DNA from: Tsukamurella ocularis
GTDB taxonomy: Bacteria > Actinomycetota > Actinomycetes > Mycobacteriales > Mycobacteriaceae
Reading direction: 5' to 3'
DNA: 64,000 nucleotides
Assembly: GCF_024807615.1 (NCBI RefSeq)
Contig: NZ_JANUCJ010000003.1
Coordinates: 496,001-560,000 of the forward strand
Below, in pieces: positions 1 through 9,296 of the stretch. Made by a program: the position numbers and the translations under genes. Under the pieces are notes generated by a model. It was not told the origin of the DNA and did not search any database. It saw only the letters and a program-made list of their open reading frames with translations. Position 1 is the stretch's first letter; each line of letters starts with the position of its first letter.

Positions 1-814
1 CGATGGTGATGACGCGGCCGCGGAAGCGCGAGAACCAGGCCCGCACCTCCTCGATGTGCATGGCGGCGACGCAGCCGAGCAGCGTGAAGAACTGGTAGGG
101 GAAGATCGTCGCCGGCAGGTGGTTCCACAGCTTCGCGAGCAGCCCGTAGTTGAACATCTCCGGGCGCGCGGTGGTCATGTAGTGCAGCAGGATCAGGTGG
201 AAGACGAAGCTCGCCGCCAGGACGTACTTGTGGTAGCCCATGGTCCAGCGCAGGAACTTCAGCAGGAGCGGGAAGATCAGGTACACCTGCATCGTCACGA
301 AGACGAAGTAGAGGTGGTACCAGGCGTCGCCGGTGAACAGGTCGTAGGCGAGCACCTTGAGCGCGGCCTTGGTCGACTCCCAGGTCTCGAACGTGCGCGT
401 GATGTTGGAGAACGCCGGCGGCCACATCACGTACATGTGATAGAGCCAGTAGAAGATGCTCCAGGTCAGGAAGGGCAGGCCCACCGCCTTGTACCGGCGG
501 CGCCAGAAGTCGATCGGGTCGAGCGTGCGGTCGCGGTACTGATACACCAGCACGAAGCCCGTGAGTGCGAAGAAGGCGTTGCGGGTGTAGTGGAAGATCG
601 TCTGGATCGCGTTCGAGGCGACGCTGAACGGGAACGTCGTGCCCGAGACGCAGTGGTCGAAGATGACGCCCGCGAAGGTCACGATGCGCACGATGTCGAG
701 CTCGAAGAGGTGCCCGCCGGAGCGCTTGGGCTTCGACGGTGTCGCCGCGGCCTGCTCGGGCGCGGGCGTCGCCGCCACGGGCTCAGGCGTCGGCTCGACG
801 CCGCGTTCGCTCAT
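1..814 (-). CDS. Acyltransferase 3 (OafA/YrhL-type) membrane protein, 3' end outside window
   Basis: Only the N-terminal 271 codons are present; the gene runs off the left edge. A Pro/Ala-rich cytoplasmic N-terminus (residues 1-34) precedes the opening of an acyltransferase-3 domain: D40, R43 and H54 in the string LFELDIVRIVTFAGVIFDHC match the family's D-R-H pattern, with the His as presumed catalytic residue. Several hydrophobic, aromatic-rich stretches follow, as expected for about ten membrane helices. The family transfers acyl groups to surface glycans or lipids at the inner membrane; the substrate here cannot be told. The ATG at 812-814 is the first start before the conserved domain; no strong ribosome binding site is visible. 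Confidence 0.85.
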   Translation of the reverse strand, partial: MSERGVEPTPEPVAATPAPEQAAATPSKPKRSGGHLFELDIVRIVTFAGVIFDHCVSGTTFPFSVASNAIQTIFHYTRNAFFALTGFVLVYQYRDRTLDPIDFWRRRYKAVGLPFLTWSIFYWLYHMYVMWPPAFSNITRTFETWESTKAALKVLAYDLFTGDAWYHLYFVFVTMQVYLIFPLLLKFLRWTMGYHKYVLAASFVFHLILLHYMTTARPEMFNYGLLAKLWNHLPATIFPYQFFTLLGCVAAMHIEEVRAWFSRFRGRVITI

Positions 815-949
815 CGTCTGGTCCACACCCACTGATCAACAATCCCAACTACAGCACGGCAATACCTGGTCACAGGCCCTTCGTACGGTAGCCGTTGCGA
901 CTGCGCCGCTCCAACTCACGGGGCGCACTCCCAGGAGACTGCCAGGCGA

Positions 950-1678
950 TCAGTTCGCGGTCCAGCCGCCGTCCATGGTGTAGGCGGCGCCGGTGACCAT
1001 CGCGGCGGCGGGCGAGCACAGCCACGCCACCAGGCCCGCGACCTCGTCGGGCTCGATGAGGCGCTTGATCGCGGGGCGCGCGAGGAAGACCTCGTCCGTG
1101 ACCTGCTGCTCGGTGATGCCGTGCGCGGCCGCCTGCTCGGCGATCTGCTTCGCGACCAGCGCGGTGCGTACGTAGCCCGGATTCACGCAGTTGCTGGTGA
1201 CACCGTGCTCGCCGCCCTCGAGCGCGGTGACCTTGGACAGGCCCTCCACGCCGTGCTTGGCCGCGACGTAGGCCGCCTTGTACTTCGAGGCCCGCAGCCC
1301 GTGCACCGAGGAGACGTGCACGATCCGGCCGAAGCCGCGCTCGTACATGCCGGGCAGCGCCGCGCGGGTGAGCAGGAAGGGCGCCTCCAGCATCAGCGTG
1401 AGGATCCGGTAGAACCAGGCCGGGTCGAAGTCCTCGATCGGCGCGACGTGCTGCACGCCCGCGTTGTTGACGAGCACGTCGACGTCCAGGCTCAGGTCCG
1501 CGAGGGCGGCCGTGTCGGTGAGGTCCAGCTCGAGCGCCGTGCCGCCGATCTCCGCGGCCAGCGCCACCGCGGCCGCGCCGTCGCGATCGACGACGGTGAC
1601 GGCGGCACCGTCGGCGGCGAGGCGGCGCGCGACGGCGGCTCCGATCCCCGCGGCGCCGCCGGTCACCATCGCCTTCAC
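950..1678 (-). CDS. SDR-family oxidoreductase, 3-hydroxybutyrate dehydrogenase-like
   Basis: A 242-residue classical short-chain dehydrogenase. The NAD-binding motif TGGAAGIG lies at residues 6-13, NNAG at 71-74, the catalytic Ser near 123-124, and the Tyr/Lys pair (YVAAK) at 137 and 141. Overall pattern and length fit (R)-3-hydroxybutyrate dehydrogenase, which oxidises 3-hydroxybutyrate to acetoacetate with NAD, but other hydroxy-acid substrates are possible. It starts with GTG at 1676-1678, which overlaps the stop of the upstream transporter by 4 bp (GTGA), so the two are translationally coupled. Transport plus dehydrogenation of a small organic acid is the obvious joint role. One GCACCGTCGG decamer falls inside the gene at 1605. 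Confidence 0.88.
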   Translation of the reverse strand: MKAMVTGGAAGIGAAVARRLAADGAAVTVVDRDGAAAVALAAEIGGTALELDLTDTAALADLSLDVDVLVNNAGVQHVAPIEDFDPAWFYRILTLMLEAPFLLTRAALPGMYERGFGRIVHVSSVHGLRASKYKAAYVAAKHGVEGLSKVTALEGGEHGVTSNCVNPGYVRTALVAKQIAEQAAAHGITEQQVTDEVFLARPAIKRLIEPDEVAGLVAWLCSPAAAMVTGAAYTMDGGWTAN

Positions 1679-3042
1679 GCGCGGGCCCCGGTGGCCTGCT
1701 CGGCCTGCAGGGCCGCCCGGTCCTCCTCGTCGATCGTGGCGAGATCGATGCCCTTCGTCTCGCGGACGAAGAAGACCGCGAGGAAGGTGATGCCGCACGC
1801 GAGCGCGAGGTACACCGCGACGGGCACCGACGAGCCGAAGTCCTTGAGCAGCTTGGTCGCGATGATCGGCGCCAGCGAACCGGCGACGACCGAGGTGACC
1901 TGCGCCGCGACCGAGACGCCCGAGTAGCGCATCCGGGTGGGGAAGGACTCCGCCATGATCGCGGGCTGCGGCGCGTACATCAGCGCGTGGAACATCAGGC
2001 CGATCGTCACGGCGGCGACGACCACGACGCCGTGCCCCGTGTCGAACATCGGGAAGGCGAAGAAGCCCCACGTCGCGGCGAGCGCCGCGCCGACCCAGTA
2101 CACGGGCCGGCGGCCGACGCGGTCGGTGAGCGCGCCCGCCAGCGGCATGACCGCGAAGTGCACCGCGTGCGCGATGAGCAGCCACATCAGGATGTCGGAG
2201 GTGTCCATCTTCACGACGGTCTTGAGGTACGTGATCGAGAAGGTCACGACGAGGTAGTAGAAGATGTTCTCGCCGAATCGCAGGCCCATCGCCGAGAGCA
2301 CGCCGCGGGGGTAACGCTTGACGACCTCGACGACGCCGTACGAGACGGCCTTCTCCTTCGCGATCTCCTGTTGGGCCTCCTTGAACAGCGGCGACTCGTC
2401 GACCTGCGTGCGGATGTAGTAGCCCACCAGCACGATCACGGCCGACAGCCAGAACGCGACGCGCCAGCCCCACGCGAGGAAGTCCGCCTCGGACAGCGCG
2501 TTGGTCAGGATCAGCAGTACGACGGTGGCGGCCAGGTTTCCGCCCGGAACGCCGGCCTGCGGCCACGATGCCCAGAATCCGCGGGACGTGTTCGGGCTGT
2601 GTTCGGCCACGAGCAGCACCGCGCCGCCCCACTCGCCGCCGACGGCGAAGCCCTGGATGAAGCGCAGGACCACGAGCAGGAAGGGCGCCCAGTAGCCGAT
2701 CTGGTCGAAGGTGGGCAGGCAGCCCATGAGGAAGGTCGCGACGCCGACCATGAGGATCGAGACCTGCAGGAGCTTCTTGCGGCCCAGCTTGTCGCCCAGG
2801 TGGCCGAAGACGATGCCGCCGACCGGCCGGGCCGCGAAGCCCACGGCGTAGGTGACGAAGGCGGCGATGATCGCGTCGTACTCGCTCGCGCCGGCCTTGA
2901 AGAAGATCTTGTTGAACACCACCGTGGCGGCGATGCCATAGAGGAAGAACTCGTACCACTCGACGACCGTGCCGGCCATCGACGCGGCGACGATCTTCCG
3001 GAGCCCCCGCGGCTGCTCCAGGTCGGTCTGCGTCATATCCAC
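1675..3042 (-). CDS. MFS transporter, metabolite:H+ symporter (MHS) family
   Basis: A 455-residue, 12-helix major facilitator related to ShiA, KgtP and ProP. It shows VVEWYEFFLYG in helix 1, the loop 2-3 signature GHLGDKLGRKK (about residues 80-90) and FIQGFAVGGEWGGA in helix 4, all hallmarks of the MHS subfamily, which imports organic acids or osmolytes with protons. It is the first gene of a two-gene operon with the SDR at 950-1678 and is divergent from a LysR regulator at 3158, the usual layout for a catabolic uptake cassette. The substrate is likely a hydroxy or keto acid, judged only from the neighbour. Confidence 0.9.
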   Translation of the reverse strand: MDMTQTDLEQPRGLRKIVAASMAGTVVEWYEFFLYGIAATVVFNKIFFKAGASEYDAIIAAFVTYAVGFAARPVGGIVFGHLGDKLGRKKLLQVSILMVGVATFLMGCLPTFDQIGYWAPFLLVVLRFIQGFAVGGEWGGAVLLVAEHSPNTSRGFWASWPQAGVPGGNLAATVVLLILTNALSEADFLAWGWRVAFWLSAVIVLVGYYIRTQVDESPLFKEAQQEIAKEKAVSYGVVEVVKRYPRGVLSAMGLRFGENIFYYLVVTFSITYLKTVVKMDTSDILMWLLIAHAVHFAVMPLAGALTDRVGRRPVYWVGAALAATWGFFAFPMFDTGHGVVVVAAVTIGLMFHALMYAPQPAIMAESFPTRMRYSGVSVAAQVTSVVAGSLAPIIATKLLKDFGSSVPVAVYLALACGITFLAVFFVRETKGIDLATIDEEDRAALQAEQATGARA

Positions 3043-3157
3043 TCCTTGTGCGACGGATCACGGCGCCGAACGGATGTGACGCACGCCATGCTCAACGCAG
3101 TATGTATGGATAAAATCGCACACACAATGCCCACAACCGCGGATCGGATCTGCATCC
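3043..3157. promoter_or_regulatory. Divergent promoter region between the MHS operon and the LysR gene
   Basis: This 115-bp spacer is AT-richer than its surroundings and should hold both promoters and the LysR operator. At 3100-3125 an interrupted dyad TGT-N14-ACA is centred on the run ATAAAATCG, which contains the loose T-N11-A arrangement that LysR proteins prefer. The dyad is weak, so the operator assignment is tentative. Confidence 0.35.
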
Positions 3158-4075
3158 ATGCACACTCCTGAGCCGAGCGCCGACGGCCTGCTCACTCTGC
3201 TGGCCGTCGCGCGGACCGGCCGTTACACCGCGGCGGCCGACCTGCTGGGCATCAACCACACCACCGCCTCGCGCCGGGTCGCGGCCCTCGAGCAGGCGCT
3301 CGGCGGGCCGCTGCTCGCCCGCGGCGCGGCCGGCTGGGAGCTCACCGAACTGGGCCGCGCGGGGGTCGCCGCGGCCGAGCGGATCGAGGCGGTGCTGCAC
3401 GGCCTCGACGCCGACACCGCCGACGACCTGCACGGCAAGGTCCGCATCGCCGCGACCGACGGCTTCAGCGCCCGCGTCGTCGCGCCCGCGATCGCGCAGC
3501 TGGGGCGGGCCCACCCGCGCTTGTCCGTCGACCTGCTGACCGTGACGCGCCGCGCACCGTCGACCCGCTCCGGCGTGGACGTCGAGGTCGTGGTGGGCCG
3601 GCCCGAGACCTACCGGGTGGAGCCCGAGCTGCTCGCGCCCTACCGGCTCGGCCTCTACGGCTCGCGGGAGTACCTCGCGGCCGACGGGGCGCCGCAGCGG
3701 CCCCGCGACCTGGCCGGGCGGCCGCTCGTCTACTTCATCGACTCGATGCTCACCGTCGACGACCTGGACCTCGCGCGGGTCCTGGTACCCGACATGACCG
3801 ACCGGCTCAGCTCGACGAACGTGCTCGTCCACGTGGAGGCCACCTGCGCCGGCGCCGGGTTGGGCCTGCTCCCCTGCTTCCTCGCCGACGCCCGGCCCGA
3901 CCTGGTGCGGGTGCTGCCCGACGACGTCTCCGTGCAACTGGAGTACTGGATGGTGGTGCGGCCCGAGGCGGCGCAGCGGCGCGAGGTGGCCGCGGTCGTC
4001 ACCGCGCTGCGCGCGCAGGTGGACTCGATGCGCGCCGTCCTCCTGGGCGTTCCCGGACCCGGCGCACGACCCTGA
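3158..4075 (+). CDS. LysR-family transcriptional regulator
   Basis: A 305-residue LysR protein. The N-terminal winged helix-turn-helix covers about residues 10-65 (LLAVARTGRYTAAADLLG, then TTASRRVAALEQALGG); the remainder is a periplasmic-binding-protein-like effector domain. It lies divergent to the MHS transporter/SDR operon and is therefore its likely regulator, probably responding to the transported acid or its oxidation product. The ATG at 3158 leaves a 115-bp control region; no strong ribosome binding site is seen. The effector is unknown. Confidence 0.9.
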   Translation: MHTPEPSADGLLTLLAVARTGRYTAAADLLGINHTTASRRVAALEQALGGPLLARGAAGWELTELGRAGVAAAERIEAVLHGLDADTADDLHGKVRIAATDGFSARVVAPAIAQLGRAHPRLSVDLLTVTRRAPSTRSGVDVEVVVGRPETYRVEPELLAPYRLGLYGSREYLAADGAPQRPRDLAGRPLVYFIDSMLTVDDLDLARVLVPDMTDRLSSTNVLVHVEATCAGAGLGLLPCFLADARPDLVRVLPDDVSVQLEYWMVVRPEAAQRREVAAVVTALRAQVDSMRAVLLGVPGPGARP

Positions 4076-4113
4076 CGGCGTTCACCGGACCGCGCTAGAC
4101 TGTCCGCTTGACC

Positions 4114-7100
4114 ATGAGCGCATCGACTGCCGGCGGAGGGCCCTCGTTCACCCCCGAGGACCTGATCGGCTTCTTCGGGGGGCCGACCGTGCGTCGCGCG
4201 GGCGAGTACGTGGGCACCGGCCTCGTCGGCGACCTCGAATGGGACGACGAGAAGCGCCTCGTCACGGGCGTCGTCGCCGGTACCCGCGAGTACGACACGC
4301 AGGTGTGGATCGAGCCCGGCGGCGCCGGCTGGCGGCCCGTGCGCAGCCTGTGCACCTGCCCCGTCGCCCTCAACTGCAAGCACGGCGCGGCACTGCTGCT
4401 CGAGCTCACCGCGGAGGACGTCGAGGAGAGCGAGATCCCGCAGCCGGACCCGTGGGAGCGGCAGCTTGCCGCCCTGCTGCCGGAGGCCCCGCGGGCGAGC
4501 GCCGCCGTCCTGCCGGTCGCGCTGCAGTTCGAGGTCGACGAGCGCGGCGTCGTCTCCGGGCAACGCCTGCAGGTGCGGCTGGCGACGCCCGGCATGCGCG
4601 ACGGCTCGTGGGTCGCGGGCGACGTGCGGTGGCGCACCATCGCCACCGCGCCGCGGGTCGCGCCCGCCCAGCGCGACGTCCTGGCTCCGCTCGCGCAGCT
4701 CATCACCTGGTCGCTGTACGGCGTGGACGCCTGGGCCGATCTCGGCATGGTGGACACCCCGCTGCTGTGGGACCAGTTGCGCGCCGTCCGCGACGCCGGC
4801 GTGCCGCTGCTGAGCAAGAAGGCGCGTGGCACCGTGGTCCTCGGCCCGCCGACGCGGCTGGGGCTCGTGACCCGCTCGGTGGACGGGAGCGTGGAGCTGG
4901 ACCGCGAGGTCGACTTCGGCGACGGTCCGCGGACCTTCACCGGCGGGCTGCTCGGCGCGCACCGCGCCCTCGGCGTCTTCCAGCAGGACGGCGACGTGTT
5001 ACGCCTCGCGCCGCTCGATCCGCCGCTGTCCGCGCAGCACACCACCGCGCTGCGCCGGTTCACCCCGGTGCAGGTGCCCGCGGATGCGGTGCCCGAGCTC
5101 CGCGAGAAGTACCTGCCCTATCTGGCGGCCGTCGCCCCGGTCCGCGACCCCGACCAGTTGGTCGGCGAGGTCGAGGTCCTGGGCCCCGAGCTGCTGTGCA
5201 CCGCCCGCTACTTCCCCGAGGCTGCCGAGCTCGAGGTCGACTGGAAGTGGCGCTATACCGTCAGCGGCGAGACCCGTGACTTCGTCCTCGGTCGCGAGCC
5301 GGCCGGCCTCGCCGACGCCGTCGGGCAGCAGCGGATCACCCGCGCGATGGCCGTGGCGCTGCGCGAGGCCACCGTCGGTGTGGACCACTCGCAGGGCTTC
5401 TACCGGGGCACCGAGGCAGCAGTGTGGCTGGCCGAGGTCGCGCCCGTGCTGCGGTCGGTGCCGTCAGTCGTCGTGGAGGTCACCGACGACCCCGGGTTCC
5501 GCTGGGCGCAGAGCTCGGCTTCGGTGTCCGTGCGGGTGCGGTCGGAGTCCGACACCGCGTCGACGGACTGGTTCGACCTCGAGGTCGCCGTGGAAGTCGA
5601 CGGCGAGGAGGTCCCGTTCCGGGACGTCTTCACCGCCGTCGCCGCGGGTCACGACACCCTCGTCAGCCCCGGAGGCGTGCTCGCCCGGATCGACGGCGAG
5701 CGCTTCGACCGGCTGCGGGAGCTGATCGGCGAGGCGCGGGATCTGCCGGCCCGCGGTGCGCGCCGCGGGGCACGGTCCGGCGCCGGCTCCGACGACCGAG
5801 GCTTGCGGATCAGCCGGTTCCAGGCGGGCCTCGTCGACGACCTCGCCGACCTCGCGGACGCCACCGACTTCGACGGTGACTGGTCCCGCCGGGTCGGAGC
5901 CCTGACGGCGGGCGACCTGGCGCGGCAGGAGGCACCGTCGACCCTGCGGGCCGAGCTGCGGCCCTACCAGCGCGACGGCCTGGACTGGCTGTCGTTCCTG
6001 TACGACAACGACTTCGGCGGGATCCTCGCCGACGACATGGGCCTCGGCAAGACGGTGCAGACGCTGGCCCTGATCTGCCGTGCGCACGAGCGCGCACCGG
6101 AGCGGCCCGGGCCGTTCCTGGTGGTGGCGCCGACGTCGGTGGTGGGCAACTGGGCCGCCGAGTGCAAGCGGTTCGCGCCGCACCTGTCGGTGGCCGTGGT
6201 CTCCGAGACCGCGCGGAAGTCGGGCACGTCGATCACTTCGGTGGTCGCGGGCGCCGACCTGGTGCTGACCTCGTACACGCTGCTGCGGCTGGACGCGGAG
6301 GAGTACGCGGCCGTAACGTGGGCGGGCGCGATTCTCGATGAGGCACAGTTCGTGAAGAACCCGCGATCGAAGGCCTTCGCCGCGGTGACGCTGCTGGACC
6401 GGCCATTCACCCTGGCCGTGACCGGCACCCCGATGGAGAACCACCTCGAGGAGCTGTGGGCGCTCACCGCGCTGACCGTGCCGGGACTGTTCCCCGGCCG
6501 GTCGTGGTTCGCGGAGGAGTACCGGCGACCGATCGAGCGCGGCGGCGACGACGACCGGCTCGCCCGGTTGCGGCGGCGCGTGCGCCCGTTCATGCTGCGG
6601 CGCACCAAGGACCTGGTCGCGAAGGACCTGCCGGAGAAGACGGAATCCGTGGTGCAGGTGGAGCTCTCGGAGGAGCACCGGCACACCTACGACCGCGTGC
6701 TCGCCGATCAGCGGGCGAAGCTGCTGGGCTTGCTGGACGACTTCGAGGGCAACCGGTTCGAGATCCTGCGGTCGCTGACCATGCTGCGCCGCCTCGCGCT
6801 CGACCCGTCGCTGGTCGACGAGGAGCTGGCAGTGGAGGACGTCGCCAAGCTCGACTTCCTGGTCGAGAAGCTGGACGAGCTGCTCGAGGAGAAGCACGCC
6901 GTGCTGGTGTTCAGCCAGTTCACCGGTTTCCTGCGCAAGGCCGCCGAGCGACTCGACGAGGAGGGCGTGGAGTACGCCTACCTCGACGGCTCGACGACCG
7001 ACCGGCCCGCGGCGATCGAGAAGTTCACCTCCGGCGAGGTCCAGGTCTTCCTCATCTCGCTCAAGGCCGGCGGCTTCGGCCTGAACCTGGTGCAGGCCGA

Positions 7101-7347
7101 CTACTGCTTCCTGCTCGACCCCTGGTGGAACCCGGCCGCCGAAGCGCAGGCCATCGACCGCGCACACCGCATCGGGCAGACCCGCAGCGTGATGGTCTAC
7201 CGGCTGGTCTCCGCCGACACCATCGAGGACAAGGTGATGGCGCTCAAGGAGCGCAAGGCCGCGCTGTTCGAGTCCGTCGTCGGCGGCGAGGGCGGATTCG
7301 ATGCCCGGCTCGCGGCCTCCGACATCCGGGCGCTGTTCGACGACTGA
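4114..7347 (+). CDS. SWIM zinc-finger SNF2/RapA-type DEAD-box helicase
   Basis: A 1077-residue Swi2/Snf2 ATPase. A SWIM zinc finger (CTC...NCKH, near residues 79-92) opens the protein; a poorly conserved middle follows; then the helicase core: Walker A DDMGLGKTVQ near residue 640, Walker B DEAQ near 741, and the C-terminal half with LKAGGFGLNL and the motif VI region AIDRAHRIGQTR near residues 990-1030. Such proteins translocate on double-stranded DNA and remodel protein-DNA complexes, in bacteria probably stalled RNA polymerase or repair intermediates. A TAGACT -10 box at 4095-4100 sits 12 bp before ATG 4114 and exactly 6 bp before an in-frame TTG at 4108, so either start is possible. It appears monocistronic. 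Confidence 0.92.
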   Translation: MSASTAGGGPSFTPEDLIGFFGGPTVRRAGEYVGTGLVGDLEWDDEKRLVTGVVAGTREYDTQVWIEPGGAGWRPVRSLCTCPVALNCKHGAALLLELTAEDVEESEIPQPDPWERQLAALLPEAPRASAAVLPVALQFEVDERGVVSGQRLQVRLATPGMRDGSWVAGDVRWRTIATAPRVAPAQRDVLAPLAQLITWSLYGVDAWADLGMVDTPLLWDQLRAVRDAGVPLLSKKARGTVVLGPPTRLGLVTRSVDGSVELDREVDFGDGPRTFTGGLLGAHRALGVFQQDGDVLRLAPLDPPLSAQHTTALRRFTPVQVPADAVPELREKYLPYLAAVAPVRDPDQLVGEVEVLGPELLCTARYFPEAAELEVDWKWRYTVSGETRDFVLGREPAGLADAVGQQRITRAMAVALREATVGVDHSQGFYRGTEAAVWLAEVAPVLRSVPSVVVEVTDDPGFRWAQSSASVSVRVRSESDTASTDWFDLEVAVEVDGEEVPFRDVFTAVAAGHDTLVSPGGVLARIDGERFDRLRELIGEARDLPARGARRGARSGAGSDDRGLRISRFQAGLVDDLADLADATDFDGDWSRRVGALTAGDLARQEAPSTLRAELRPYQRDGLDWLSFLYDNDFGGILADDMGLGKTVQTLALICRAHERAPERPGPFLVVAPTSVVGNWAAECKRFAPHLSVAVVSETARKSGTSITSVVAGADLVLTSYTLLRLDAEEYAAVTWAGAILDEAQFVKNPRSKAFAAVTLLDRPFTLAVTGTPMENHLEELWALTALTVPGLFPGRSWFAEEYRRPIERGGDDDRLARLRRRVRPFMLRRTKDLVAKDLPEKTESVVQVELSEEHRHTYDRVLADQRAKLLGLLDDFEGNRFEILRSLTMLRRLALDPSLVDEELAVEDVAKLDFLVEKLDELLEEKHAVLVFSQFTGFLRKAAERLDEEGVEYAYLDGSTTDRPAAIEKFTSGEVQVFLISLKAGGFGLNLVQADYCFLLDPWWNPAAEAQAIDRAHRIGQTRSVMVYRLVSADTIEDKVMALKERKAALFESVVGGEGGFDARLAASDIRALFDD

Positions 7348-7349
7348 GG

Positions 7350-7373
7350 GGCTGCGGCTGCGGCTGCGGCTGC
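7350..7373. repeat. Hexanucleotide tandem repeat (GGCTGC)x4
   Basis: Four perfect GGCTGC units begin three bases after the stop of the SNF2 gene, followed by a partial fifth unit. It is a simple-sequence repeat in the 3' flank with no visible coding role. Confidence 0.8.
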
Positions 7374-7437
7374 GGCACCACAGCGGCCGGTGCAGCGGCA
7401 CGCGCGATCGGTGTGACGGCGTGCGAGCTCGCCGGTT

Positions 7438-7533
7438 CGTCCCCCGCGCCGCACCGAAACGCGGCTCCCGCGTTCGCTCCCCCACTGGACGCCGTGCTTC
7501 TCATGGGGGCTCGGTCGTCCCCCGCGCCACGCC
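7438..7533 (+). repeat. Dispersed intergenic stem-loop element, copy A
   Basis: One of four related roughly 98-bp elements (also at 12392, 32133 and 33298). Landmarks counted from the first CGTCCCCC: a second TCCCCC box at offset 38, the 5' stem arm (G/A)TGGGGG at offset 65 and the 3' arm CCCCCGC/CCCCCAC at offset 81. This copy has ATGGGGG-N9-CCCCCGC at 7503-7525. It lies between the convergent SNF2 and VOC genes. A C-rich tail with more CCCCC runs continues to about 7562. Confidence 0.75.
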
Positions 7534-7599
7534 GCACCCCCACCAGACACCCATTCCCCCCAGGGGCGCCGGGCGTCCGGCCTCGGAACAGGTGCCGCC

Positions 7600-7974
7600 T
7601 CAGGCGGCGGTGAGGGCTTCGAGGGCGTGGCCGTCGGGCGAGCGGAAGTAGACGCCGCGGCCGCCGAAGCGGTGGTTGATCTCCCCGGCGCCGGAGCCGT
7701 CGGGCTGCGCCCAGAATTCCAGGCCGCGCTCGGTGATCCGCGCGAAGATCTCGTCGAACTCCTGCTCCGAGACGAGGAAGGCGTAGTGCTGCGGGTGGAC
7801 GGGCCCGGGCACCGTCATAACGTCGAGCACCACGTCGTTGGCGAGGCGGACCTGCTGGAAGTGGCCGCCGCCCACGTCCACCGGAGCCTCGAGACCGAGC
7901 AGTTCGGTGAGGAACCGCGCGGTCTCGAGGTTGTCGGAGGCGGCGACGATGGTGTGGTTCAGTTCGATGCTCAT
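7600..7974 (-). CDS. VOC-family (glyoxalase/bleomycin-resistance fold) protein
   Basis: A 124-residue single-domain vicinal-oxygen-chelate protein. The two beta-alpha-beta-beta-beta modules are recognisable: MSIELNHTIVAASD at the N-terminus with a metal-ligand His at residue 7, and GGRGVYFRSPDGHALEAL at the C-terminus with a closing acidic ligand. Substrate unknown; the family covers dioxygenases, isomerases and antibiotic-binding proteins. A TAGCGT -10 box (complement of 7981-7986) lies 6 bp before the ATG, so the transcript is probably leaderless. Confidence 0.85.
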   Translation of the reverse strand: MSIELNHTIVAASDNLETARFLTELLGLEAPVDVGGGHFQQVRLANDVVLDVMTVPGPVHPQHYAFLVSEQEFDEIFARITERGLEFWAQPDGSGAGEINHRFGGRGVYFRSPDGHALEALTAA

Positions 7975-8050
7975 GTCTCGACGCTAGGACCTCAACCGGC
8001 GTTCATGTCAATGGCTCACGAACGACATCCCGGAGGCGGAACGACGGTGC

Positions 8051-8641
8051 TCAGGCGCCCCATCCGATCACACTGCGGCCGTTCCAGTTGGCGAGTTGCT
8101 CGGTGGGGCCGGCGCCTTCGCGTGGCTCGACGACGGGTCCGAACGGGAATCCCGGGACCGTGCGCAGTTCCGCCGGGATCGCAACCCGCGCCACCTCGAG
8201 GGCGGCCTCGGCGACGACACCGTCGGCGATCTCGGCCGGCTGCCCGGTGGCGACGGCGACGTCCCACCCGTGCACCAGCGCCTCGTTGACGTAGGTGGAG
8301 AGGGCCTCTCCGCCGGACGCCGTACCCCACGGCGCGGTCACCGTCCCGTCGAGCGGCTCGCTCGACCACGCGGAGATCGACCGCGCGCGTGCCTCGCCGT
8401 AGGTCGCGGCGTCGTGCTCCGGCACCGTGTTCGGCAGGCCGCCAACGGTGCCCGTCTCCGCGAGCGCGGTCACCTGCAGGCAGTGGGCGGTCAGGTGGCC
8501 CACCAGTGTGCGGACGTCGAGCTCACGGCCGCAGGGCGTGGGCCGTCCGAGCTGGTCGTCGGTGAGGCCTTCCAGCAGGGACTGCACCCACGCCGTGGCG
8601 GCGGAGTAGGCGGGGCGGGGATCAAAGGCGACGTCGGTCAT
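8051..8641 (-). CDS. TIGR03086-family metal-binding protein (DinB/maleylpyruvate-isomerase-like)
   Basis: A 196-residue protein of the actinobacterial TIGR03086 family, with an N-terminal four-helix DinB/mycothiol-dependent-isomerase-type fold. Recognisable segments are YSAATAWVQSLL near residue 12, PTPCGRELDVRTLVGHL near 35 (His as metal ligand) and NEALVHGWDVAVATGQ near 118 (second ligand region). Family members bind a metal, and some relatives use mycothiol; the reaction here is unknown. It is a tandem paralogue of the next gene (8698-9276), sharing most of these segments, so the pair arose by local duplication. Confidence 0.82.
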   Translation of the reverse strand: MTDVAFDPRPAYSAATAWVQSLLEGLTDDQLGRPTPCGRELDVRTLVGHLTAHCLQVTALAETGTVGGLPNTVPEHDAATYGEARARSISAWSSEPLDGTVTAPWGTASGGEALSTYVNEALVHGWDVAVATGQPAEIADGVVAEAALEVARVAIPAELRTVPGFPFGPVVEPREGAGPTEQLANWNGRSVIGWGA

Positions 8642-8697
8642 GCCCGCCAGTCAATCCGCCCCACGTGCCAGTTCCTGACCTAAACAGGCCCGCGGCG

Positions 8698-9276
8698 TCA
8701 GGCCGCGGGCCAGTGGTGGCCGTTCCAGTTCGCGAGCCGCTCGGTGGGGCCGGCTCCCTCGCGCGGTTCGACGACCGGACCGAAGGGCACGTCGCCGCCG
8801 CGGAAGTCAGCGGGCAGCACGCTCTTGACCACCCCGAGAACGCCCTCCGGCAGCGCGGGCTCGGGGAACTCGGCAGTCTGGCCCGTCGCGACGGCGAGGT
8901 CCCAGCCGTGGACGAGGGTCTCGTTGACGTACATGCCGAGGGCCGCGAAACCGGGGACGACACCCCAGGGCACGGTGACCTCGCGCTCGAGCGGCGCGAC
9001 GTCCCAGGCCGCGAGCGCGCGCTCGCGGATCGCGCCGTAGGTGGCGGCGTCGTGCTCGTCGGCGCGGAAGGGCTGCCCCTCGACCGTGGCGACGGTGGCG
9101 AGCGCCTCGGCGCGCATGATCACGGCGACGAGGTGCTCGCCGAGGGCGCGGACGTCGAACTCGTCGCAGGGCGTGGGCAGCGCGAGCTGCTCCTCGGTGA
9201 CGGCGGCGAGCAGGGACTGCACCCAGGCGGTGGCGGCGGCGTAGGAGGGGCGGGGGTCAGTGGCTGTGTTGGTCAT
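8698..9276 (-). CDS. TIGR03086-family metal-binding protein, tandem paralogue
   Basis: A 192-residue paralogue of the gene at 8051-8641, with the same opening (YAAATAWVQSLL), PTPCDEFDVRALGEHL and NETLVHGWDLAVATGQ, and an almost identical C-terminal segment ending in REGAGPTERLANWNG. It is divergent from the WYL regulator at 9340 across a 63-bp spacer with a strong palindrome, so it is probably that regulator's target. Specific function unknown; mycothiol-linked detoxification is one guess from family relatives. Confidence 0.83.
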   Translation of the reverse strand: MTNTATDPRPSYAAATAWVQSLLAAVTEEQLALPTPCDEFDVRALGEHLVAVIMRAEALATVATVEGQPFRADEHDAATYGAIRERALAAWDVAPLEREVTVPWGVVPGFAALGMYVNETLVHGWDLAVATGQTAEFPEPALPEGVLGVVKSVLPADFRGGDVPFGPVVEPREGAGPTERLANWNGHHWPAA

Positions 9277-9296
9277 GGGAGCGATTCAACCGGCCT

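Noticed and set aside
950-3061. A single 703-residue fusion of the transporter region and the SDR
   Set aside because: The first two thirds is an out-of-frame reading of the MHS transporter; the true arrangement is two genes with a 4-bp GTGA overlap.
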